This document shows positions 58,601-64,000 of a stretch of DNA of 64,000 bases, piece after piece. Made by a program: the position numbers and the translations under genes. The notes beneath the pieces are model-generated. The model made no database searches. It was given only the letters and a program-made list of their open reading frames with translations, and was not told where the DNA came from. This stretch comes from a virus, in the IMG/VR virus record IMGVR_UViG_3300042988_000510, positions 1 through 64,000 of that record; one strand, written 5' to 3'. The stretch's first letter is position 1. Each line of letters opens with the position of its first letter.

Positions 58601-59596
58601 AGGTATTTTGAGTTGCTAAGCACCACTAGCGTGGACGTGGACCAGTTCAATACTGTGATCGGCACGGCTTCCAGGACTCTCAAGATCAGCGGCCTCAGCA
58701 GTCTGTACGTGAATGGTTCGGTTGATCTGATTTTTGATAAGGTCAATAAAGACCCCTCGGCAGAAATGGGGGCGCTGGAGACCACATCCGGTGACCTTTT
58801 TGCCGATACATATCCCAACGGGCGCAGTGGTGAGAGCATCACTACCTTGCGGTCGCCCACACTTCAGGGAAGTACGCAGTACCGGGCCTTGACGAGGCAG
58901 GAGAACCAGCGGAACGGCGGGCAGATCATGGTCAACACCAATTTCGCCCATAATGGCTGGGGTTGGAATATAACCGGGACACAACCGACTCCGGTTTATT
59001 CTGCTTCATCGCAAGGCGCTGGTAAGGTGATGTCGCTTGTGTGGGAAACTGGCGGGGGCGTTACCTGGCGTCAGCGCATTACCGTAGGCGCAGAGATGGT
59101 GGGTACGCCGGTCACTGTGCAGGTTTCCGGCAACATTCTCGACTACCAGTTGGCCAGCACTGCGGCGGCAATAATCCCTTACATCAATGGGGCCGGCATA
59201 TCGTCCACAAACAACGTCAGCCAAATCACAGGCAAGCGGGGCTGGTGTACCAACAGCCTGACCGCATATATCGGAGCAGCGGGGACGTTGGACGTTGGCT
59301 TTGTCATCTTCGGAAGTGCCGGAGTGACCACCCTGATATCAGATTGCACCGCGTCTTTTGGCAATGCCGCTGCCACAGCTTCACCGATAGTGGGGTGCCT
59401 GGAACTCTCCAGCGTAAATCCAGCCACCGGAATACTCACGCTCAACTCCGCCTCGATTCTGGCTGGGTCGGGATCGCCCGAGGGTGTGGTGACGGCGCCT
59501 GCGGGGTCCTTGTACCTTTGCACGGACGGGGGTGTGGGTGGCTCGATTTTCGTGAAGGAGTCTGGGACCGGCAACACGGGCTGGACAGCGAAGTAG
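55634..59596 (+). CDS. Tailspike with pectate-lyase-like and beta-propeller repeats, 1320 aa
   Basis: N-terminal coiled coil (MSLDSEVQALTSAAIDLFDA), then WFGAVRDGVTDDYAAW at about residue 176, the opening signature of pectate-lyase-like tailspikes. Residues about 575-920 contain BNR/kelch-like repeats with Asp-box style SPDGATWT / STDGATWT / STDGITWT / SPDGVTWT. A beta-rich C-terminus follows. Probable polysaccharide-binding or degrading adsorption protein; catalytic residues not identified. Confidence 0.75.
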   Translation: MSLDSEVQALTSAAIDLFDAVTDTKAIAEEAVSQATSQAVLADQSAEAALAVKQDLEANWSDKLLQAASEAALATQKASEAQGFAATAEASAALAMTVATPTADTVSALRELADPLAVRVITVFGFGASGDGGGGFWRYDPASSDADNGGTVVKPTAIASNDPGRWLRVFSGNVDLAWFGAVRDGVTDDYAAWVAANSAASDLGVGIALTSGDSAIKQAITLTVPVHFTEGAKIVPYPTWDVSGATTWSDTVTYAKDDIVLYRGEYYKSVINNNLSTITDLIPRRSNISPEGGNTAYWTRHVTLTLSAGYYAGDYQHVFNTTTGGGIVITTGRFSDSSVLSPAHWGAKVGGLVDCTLALQSCFNSVKYASEQAFNPVTVAGMSNMGGNVFIPQGVWRMTAGAVMWSGTVVNGVGKGSVLRLDDNVDDVIMLQMGCGTFVGGNTSANYSVFTSVNRLAFVGLGARTQAVGLHPQTGLFGGVYKDLYFCTRYGFRMVNVQYTQSSVFDNIQTFGNLTNQNIGYVDQILRLQGNTNVIKNLAKEIGTGNSFDPYVLVTGPSVGVVHTTSDGTLGTWKQNDELSHMHMFGGAYGNGKRVLVGDAGMCRVSEDSEVTEYLKDAHTSALWSVAYNGTDTWVAVGEQGAMAYCRDSALAPDVYRSGGFMGYIAGTTLTVTRAGVALIVAGHSLFPDHGILPGTYIVSQLGGTAGGVGTYEVSRSQTVGASGSVYYMTADSWVPLPYLTKSKLKSVCYGGGLWVAVGFRYSPTGNYTEILTSPDGATWTDVANTLTFNARGACYGNGLFVIVGDSGKIATSTDGATWTLQTSGVSTKLNGVAYHDNTYMAVGASGAVLASTDGITWTARTSNTTAELYDATYSGSLWLVCGYPNKITISPDGVTWTAYDGGAGYVPLGPSVFYTVVWDGAQFVLGSSANGDPVPNDVINTTISGAGGNQFEHILFEQVCSRNKSLLTLEYARKTRIKGIWFEAAGVSRYFELLSTTSVDVDQFNTVIGTASRTLKISGLSSLYVNGSVDLIFDKVNKDPSAEMGALETTSGDLFADTYPNGRSGESITTLRSPTLQGSTQYRALTRQENQRNGGQIMVNTNFAHNGWGWNITGTQPTPVYSASSQGAGKVMSLVWETGGGVTWRQRITVGAEMVGTPVTVQVSGNILDYQLASTAAAIIPYINGAGISSTNNVSQITGKRGWCTNSLTAYIGAAGTLDVGFVIFGSAGVTTLISDCTASFGNAAATASPIVGCLELSSVNPATGILTLNSASILAGSGSPEGVVTAPAGSLYLCTDGGVGGSIFVKESGTGNTGWTAK

Positions 59597-59614
59597 GGGC
59601 GCGATTGATCTAAG

Positions 59615-59640
59615 TCGTGACCTCACAATGGGGTCATTCC
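59615..59640 (+). promoter_or_regulatory. Late-motif site g
   Basis: TCGTGACCTCACAATGGGGT, 41 nt before ATG 59656, with TGAGGATG as ribosome site. TGACCTCA-CAA-TGGGGTCA is a near-perfect palindrome. Confidence 0.55.
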
Positions 59641-59655
59641 ATCTGAGGATGACCC

Positions 59656-60723
59656 ATGTCTTTTCTTTACCCCGCCACCGATAACCTCATTACCGTCACG
59701 CTGGAGCGTGATGGCGCGGCCTATCCGATTCCATCTGGCGCTGCCGTGACCGCAGCGTTTTACAGTTTGGATGGTGTGCAGTTGCTGACCGACCTGGTTG
59801 CTGGCACGTCAACGACCAACCAGGCCGACTGGCCTCATGGCGTGGCTGCATTCGAGTTCGGCGCCGACCAGACATCCGGCATAACTGCAACCAACGTCCA
59901 GCTTCGTGTGTTCGTGCTCGTCAACGGACAAGAAGAGGAATGGACGGTCCTGTTTGAGTTGGCGCAGCCCGGGACCGAGAGCGCCCTGTTCCCTGAGCGA
60001 CTGACGGCGGTAGCCAGCCTGCAGGCGCAGCTTGCTGGCATGGGGTACACGGTGTCGGAGTCGGATGTCTGGTCGGCCATCAAGGCGGCCGAGGCTGATG
60101 CTCAACACAGGCTCCGCGTGTTTCTGCGACCGACATACGTCCTGCCGTTCCCGGTGCCATCTACCGATCTGGCGGCGGTCCCGGATGGTACGCCATGGGT
60201 TGAGGAGCCTGGCTACGATTACGAGCCCGACCTGTTTCAGGGTGAGGGCTGGGGGTATTTGGTCACCCGGCACAAGCCGATCCTGTCGGTCGACTACATC
60301 CAGTTCGCCTATCCGCAGCCGTTAAGCACTGTCTGGAACCTGCCCATGGAGTGGGTGCGGCTGGACAAGAAGTACGGCCACATCCGTATCGTGCCTGCGG
60401 GAACGTCCTACAGCGCCCCGTTCAGTGCTTGGATGATGCAGGTTCTCGGCGGTGGGCGGAACATTCCGCAGATGATTCGGGTGCGTTACCGGGCCGGGCT
60501 GGAAAATGCCGCTATGCAATATCCCGATCTGGTGGATGCCGTCAAGAAAATGGCGATCCTGCGCATGGTTGAGACGCAGATGCCGGGCACGTCCGAGTCC
60601 ATCTCAGCAGATGGCTTGAGCCAGTCGAAGTCTTTGGACCTCAATCAGTACCGGGATGCTATCAAGTCCAAGCTCGACGCGGTGTCCGAGTCCATCCATG
60701 GCATCAAACTGATGGTGATGTGA
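59656..60723 (+). CDS. Head-tail connector-like protein, 355 aa
   Basis: N-terminal 115 residues are a beta domain (ITVTLERDGAAYPIPSGAAV). Residues 120-355 contain SDVWSAIKAAEADAQHRLRV, YIQFAYPQPLSTVWNLPMEW and IRVRYRAGLEN, as in head-tail adaptor proteins that extend the portal. First gene of the connector block; TGATG overlap with the next. Confidence 0.65.
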   Translation: MSFLYPATDNLITVTLERDGAAYPIPSGAAVTAAFYSLDGVQLLTDLVAGTSTTNQADWPHGVAAFEFGADQTSGITATNVQLRVFVLVNGQEEEWTVLFELAQPGTESALFPERLTAVASLQAQLAGMGYTVSESDVWSAIKAAEADAQHRLRVFLRPTYVLPFPVPSTDLAAVPDGTPWVEEPGYDYEPDLFQGEGWGYLVTRHKPILSVDYIQFAYPQPLSTVWNLPMEWVRLDKKYGHIRIVPAGTSYSAPFSAWMMQVLGGGRNIPQMIRVRYRAGLENAAMQYPDLVDAVKKMAILRMVETQMPGTSESISADGLSQSKSLDLNQYRDAIKSKLDAVSESIHGIKLMVM

Positions 60724-61373
60724 TGCAGTTGGAGCCGGCCAAGTTCAACAGGTTGTTGAATGACCTGGGGCAGTCGTTCTCGCTGCGTCGGGCATCCGCG
60801 TGTCCGTGCATTGAGCTTGAGACCAATGCGCCGAAACCCAACTGCCCGCACTGTAAGGGTATCGGTTGGCTTTGGGGTGTGGCGGTCACTGGCACGTCCG
60901 GGATTGCCGCGCAGAAGATCCAGCGCGAGTGGGCCAACTTCGGGCTATGGCAGTCGGGTGATGTCGTGCTGACCATCCCCTCTGATTCACCCCTGTACGC
61001 CATGGGTCCGTATGACCGGGTGGTCATGCTTGACTCGACCGAGGCTTTCAGCTTCGTGCGGCGCCGGGGCATCGATGACACGCAACCGGTGGCCTGGGCC
61101 AGTCTGGAGCGCGTCTACTGGCTCGATGAAGACGAGGAGCAGGTGACCAGTACCTTGCCGGGCATTTCCGGTTCGACGCTGACCTGGGGCGATCCGGAGG
61201 TCGATGACGCGATTCCGGCCGCCGGCCAGCAATACTCTATCACCGGCCGCAAGCATCCCGAGTTCTACATGCTGCAGGAACTGACTCAGGACCGATCTCA
61301 TCATCACGGCCGGGACCTGCCTCGCCGAGTGGTGCTGCGCAAGCTCGATTTGTTGGGGCGGCGCGATGGCTGA
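60723..61373 (+). CDS. Head-completion/neck protein with zinc knuckle, 216 aa
   Basis: ACPCIELE and CPHCKGIGW near residues 27-50 give a four-Cys zinc site; the rest is beta-rich (DRVVMLDSTEAFSFVRRRGI). Order and size suit a head-closure or neck protein. Start ATG 60723 (TGATG overlap) or GTG 60720. Confidence 0.6.
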   Translation: MQLEPAKFNRLLNDLGQSFSLRRASACPCIELETNAPKPNCPHCKGIGWLWGVAVTGTSGIAAQKIQREWANFGLWQSGDVVLTIPSDSPLYAMGPYDRVVMLDSTEAFSFVRRRGIDDTQPVAWASLERVYWLDEDEEQVTSTLPGISGSTLTWGDPEVDDAIPAAGQQYSITGRKHPEFYMLQELTQDRSHHHGRDLPRRVVLRKLDLLGRRDG

Positions 61374-62205
61374 TTATCTGATCAAGGTCGATATGGGTGA
61401 CCTGGCTGCTGCGGGTCCCATCGATAAGACTGTGTTCCCGCATCTAAACCAGGCGGTGCAGTTCTACGTCAACCAGGCGCACGCCAGTTGGGTCGAGTCG
61501 ATCCGCACGGCACAGGGCGTCTGGAAAGGTGACAAGGAGCGCTACGAGGACAGCCTGCAATCGGTGATGCTCTCCGACTTTGCCGGGGAAGTCTGGACCG
61601 ATCTCAATCTGGCCGAGGACATTGACACCGGGCGGCCCGAGCGCGATCTCAAGAAGATGCTCGACACCTCGCTCAAGGTGCGGGTCAGTCAGAAAGGGTA
61701 TCGGTACCTGATCATTCCGTTCCGGCACAACATCCCGGGGAATGCCGCATGGAATCAGGCCATGCCCGGCAAGATTTACCTCATGGCCAAGAAGATGTCA
61801 CAGTCCAAGGTGACGGGTCAGATCATGCGGCCGACCGGGCAGGGCTCCAAGGGTCCGTTCCTGTCTGATCCCAAGACCAAGGGGCCGATGATGGTGCCCG
61901 GTCATTCCTACCAATGGGGCGACCGGCTGCCGGCTGGGTTGGCTCCGAAGCTGAAGGCATTTCATGCCACCGATCCGTTTGCCGGTATGGTGCGGATGGC
62001 GGCCAATTCCCCCAAGGCAAAGTCATCATCCTACATGACCTTCCGCGTCATGTCGGAAGCCCCGCAACAAGCCCGCAAGTGGCTGGTCGCACCTAAGCCC
62101 GGGCTGTTCCTGGCCAAGCAAATCGCGGCCAAGATCGAGAAACTGGCCGAGCAATCGTTTCAGTACGCAATCGAACAGGATTTCAAGCAGGCCGGGCTCG
62201 AGTAG
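61366..62205 (+). CDS. Neck/tail-completion protein, 279 aa
   Basis: WVESIRTAQGVWKGDKERYE, RVSQKGYRYLIIPFRHNIPG and QQARKWLVAPKPGLFLAKQI resemble structural proteins found between head-closure and sheath genes. Overlaps the previous gene by 8 nt. Function by synteny. Confidence 0.6.
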   Translation: MADYLIKVDMGDLAAAGPIDKTVFPHLNQAVQFYVNQAHASWVESIRTAQGVWKGDKERYEDSLQSVMLSDFAGEVWTDLNLAEDIDTGRPERDLKKMLDTSLKVRVSQKGYRYLIIPFRHNIPGNAAWNQAMPGKIYLMAKKMSQSKVTGQIMRPTGQGSKGPFLSDPKTKGPMMVPGHSYQWGDRLPAGLAPKLKAFHATDPFAGMVRMAANSPKAKSSSYMTFRVMSEAPQQARKWLVAPKPGLFLAKQIAAKIEKLAEQSFQYAIEQDFKQAGLE

Positions 62206-62217
62206 CCATCCAAATCG

Positions 62218-62238
62218 TCGTGACATCACCATGATGTC
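62218..62238 (+). promoter_or_regulatory. Late-motif site h, perfect palindrome
   Basis: TCGTGACATCACCATGATGT begins 21 nt before ATG 62239. TGACATCA-CCA-TGATGTCA is an exact palindrome of 8-bp arms. No Shine-Dalgarno sequence follows. Confidence 0.6.
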
Positions 62239-63099
62239 ATGATTCAGTTCCTTCATGCTCTGCCCTGCGGCAATGCCGTCAGTATCACCCTGGACCCGCA
62301 CGGCGTCCCGTGGGTGCTGCTGCGTCGTACCGATGACGAGTTTGTCGGCTATCCAGATGGCGAGGCGGTTCTGGTGCGGGCCGGCGACGGCACTGAGACC
62401 AGTCACACGGTCATCGACTACTCCGGCTTGGTCAATGGCGAGACCGTCTGGTACCAGATGTTCTTCCAGTCCGACGATGGCTGGTACACCGTCGAGGACC
62501 CGGAAAGCGTCACCCCGACTTACGAGACTCAGCCCGGTTTCCAGATACCCGATCCCGTCACGCTGGTCCGCAGTCGTCTTGACCTGGGTGTCCAGTCGGA
62601 AGTCGCGGCCGGCAACTTGACGCATCCTCGCGGCAAGATCGACATCCTCCGCTCCCCTCCGATCATCGACAACGTGGTGTTCCCCTGCATCACGGTGCTG
62701 CTCGAGAGTACGACACCGGAAGAGCGGGGCATCGGCGACATCGTTCAGCCCGATTGGTTTGATCCCGATGCGGATCGCTGGGAGTCCTACACCGGCTGGC
62801 TGGACCGCACACGCATCCAGATTGGCGTCTGGAGTCTCAATGCCGAGGAGCGCGACGACGTGCGGAGGGCGGTGCAGAAAATCCTGACCACGAACCTGCC
62901 CATCTTCGACGATGCCGGCCTGCTGCTGATCGAGTTCCCACCGTCTGAATCCTTTGATCCGGCCAGCTTTGGCGTGCCGGTCTACCAGTCCGTCTTTGCC
63001 TTCTCCTGTCTGCATCCCAGTCTGGTGCGCGACCGGTATCTCCCCATCCATTCCATCGAGGTTAACACCAATGGCGAAAGAACCAATCCCAATGAATGA
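62239..63099 (+). CDS. Tail terminator-like protein, 286 aa
   Basis: N-terminal 100 residues form a beta sandwich (HTVIDYSGLVNGETVWYQMF). Residues 105-286 include PCITVLLESTTPEERGIGDI and RIQIGVWSLNAEERDDVRRA, matching tail-terminator/connector proteins placed before the sheath. Function by position and general likeness. Confidence 0.6.
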   Translation: MIQFLHALPCGNAVSITLDPHGVPWVLLRRTDDEFVGYPDGEAVLVRAGDGTETSHTVIDYSGLVNGETVWYQMFFQSDDGWYTVEDPESVTPTYETQPGFQIPDPVTLVRSRLDLGVQSEVAAGNLTHPRGKIDILRSPPIIDNVVFPCITVLLESTTPEERGIGDIVQPDWFDPDADRWESYTGWLDRTRIQIGVWSLNAEERDDVRRAVQKILTTNLPIFDDAGLLLIEFPPSESFDPASFGVPVYQSVFAFSCLHPSLVRDRYLPIHSIEVNTNGERTNPNE

Positions 63100-63304
63100 G
63101 CTTGAGCCCATTGCCGATTCTGCCCCTATCGAGAACCAGGACATCGCACTGGATGACTGGGCATCGGCCAAGTCTCGGTCGCTGGGTAAACGCGTCGAAG
63201 CCCTGGCGGCCTTCTACAAGCTGTGCCAGCAGAAGGGTGTGGGCCGGGCCACCCCGGAAAAGTTCGAGGCTGACTTCCAGGTCTTTCTGAAATCCCCTGC
63301 ATAA
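63071..63304 (+). CDS. Small helical protein before the sheath, 77 aa
   Basis: MAKEPIPMNELEPIADSAPI then SAKSRSLGKRVEALAAFYKL. GAGG lies 9 nt before ATG 63071; ATG 63092 is the alternative. No family. Confidence 0.55.
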   Translation: MAKEPIPMNELEPIADSAPIENQDIALDDWASAKSRSLGKRVEALAAFYKLCQQKGVGRATPEKFEADFQVFLKSPA

Positions 63305-63316
63305 CGGAGAACTATC

Positions 63317-64000
63317 ATGTCGGTATTTTTCAATGGGCGCTTGCTGGTCACCCCGACCGTCGAGAGCGCCATCTACGATCAGGGGATGGCGACCGCGTTC
63401 CCGGGCCGGGCTGGTAATGTCCTGGCGATTCTCGGCACGTCCGAGGGCGGCGCTCCCAAGACCCCGCTGTTTTTCGATTCTCCGGTTACCGCTCGCCGCA
63501 CACTGATTGGCGGCGATCTGATCCGTGCCGTCGAGTACGCATTCAACCCCTCTGCCGAGACAGGTTCGCCGTCACGGGTGGCGGTGGTGCGGGTTGAGGC
63601 GGCGGTTCAATCCTCGCTGATGCTCAAGGATGGCTCGAGCAACAACGTCATCGAGTTGAAGTCCGCCAACTACGGCGCCTTCACAAATGGCATCAAGGCC
63701 ACCATCGAGTCTGGCACCAGTTCTGGCAAGAAGGCGACGGTGCAATGGGAGTCGATGTACTTCTCGAAAGACAACATCGCTCGCACGCCCTTCACTGTTC
63801 GCTACTCCGGCGCCAATGCCACCGCGACGGTCACCGTCACCGCGACCACGCTGGTCCTGACTGCCGCAGCCACAGTCACGCTGACCCTTGCTAACTACCG
63901 ATCCGTTCGGGAACTGTGTGACGCCATCAATGCCCAGTCTGGCTACTCGGCGATTGCCTCCATGCCCAGCATTGCCGTGATTGGCACGCTGGACGGCATG
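63317..64000 (+). CDS. Tail sheath protein (N-terminal part)
   Basis: 228 codons run off the window. RAGNVLAILGTSEGGAPKTP, GGDLIRAVEYAFNPSAETGS and VAVVRVEAAVQSSLML are the N-terminal landmarks of contractile-tail sheath proteins (Mu-like/T4 gp18 superfamily). The sheath contracts around the tail tube during DNA injection, which makes this a myovirus-type phage. CGGAGAAC precedes the ATG. Confidence 0.88.
   Translation, partial: MSVFFNGRLLVTPTVESAIYDQGMATAFPGRAGNVLAILGTSEGGAPKTPLFFDSPVTARRTLIGGDLIRAVEYAFNPSAETGSPSRVAVVRVEAAVQSSLMLKDGSSNNVIELKSANYGAFTNGIKATIESGTSSGKKATVQWESMYFSKDNIARTPFTVRYSGANATATVTVTATTLVLTAAATVTLTLANYRSVRELCDAINAQSGYSAIASMPSIAVIGTLDGM

Noticed and set aside
62026-63171. 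Antisense frame of 381 codons opposite connector genes
   Set aside because: Spans two genuine plus-strand genes and a late-motif site; no supporting signal.

Overview
The window is part of a temperate, contractile-tailed (myovirus-type) dsDNA phage or prophage with GC-rich coding DNA. The tail-sheath gene at the right edge shows the contractile tail. A CI-like repressor divergent from a Cro-like gene, followed by an antirepressor, shows the temperate switch. A phage-borne sliding clamp with a host-type C-terminus, an H-NS-like protein, NinB and Bet/exonuclease recombination genes point to a gamma- or betaproteobacterial host. No integrase lies in the window and no host flank is visible, so excised phage and prophage cannot be told apart.

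Layout. 1-4676 (minus): leftward early genes, with two unknowns at the left edge, a 430-nt leader holding three structured repeats, YqaJ-type exonuclease plus Bet/RecT annealing protein, and a chain of tiny overlapping genes. 4782-6305: switch region (repressor, Cro, antirepressor). 6499-16116: rightward early/replication block (zinc ribbon, O-like initiator with an iteron-like origin inside it, P-like loader, NinB, HNH, SSB, HU, VRR-NUC, dUTPase, zinc proteins, ParB-methyltransferase). 16167-26081: two large multidomain 'polyvalent' effector-like proteins (ADP-ribosyltransferase, kinase-like, Nudix, DUF5710). 26140-32261: DnaN clamp, dCMP deaminase, both terminase subunits, H-NS-like protein and a winged-helix protein. 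32262-32605: structured non-coding DNA and a tRNA-Thr(CGT). 32649-42861: portal, MuF-type head protein, protease, scaffold-like protein and major capsid protein, interrupted by two cassettes with early-type promoters. 42940-48036: head accessory genes and a lysis region (GH19 endolysin, holin candidates, many tiny membrane, lipoprotein and zinc ORFs). 48083-59596: fibre/tailspike cluster. 59656-64000: head-tail connectors and the start of the sheath gene.

Two dispersed DNA motifs organise the map. A palindrome, TAGC-NNN-GCTA, recurs about 15 times, nearly always between genes and on top of a sigma70-like -10 or -35 box. It is the likely operator of the phage repressor/Cro and marks early or lysogeny-controlled units in both directions. 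A second motif, TCGTGA[CT]NNCANN[AC]T, occurs eight times upstream of late genes, twice directly after an intrinsic terminator. It lies either 21 nt or 40-44 nt before the start codon and is a candidate late promoter. Most genes within a block overlap by 1, 4 or 8 nt (ATGA, GTGA, TGATG), so translational coupling is pervasive; many start codons here were chosen from these overlaps.
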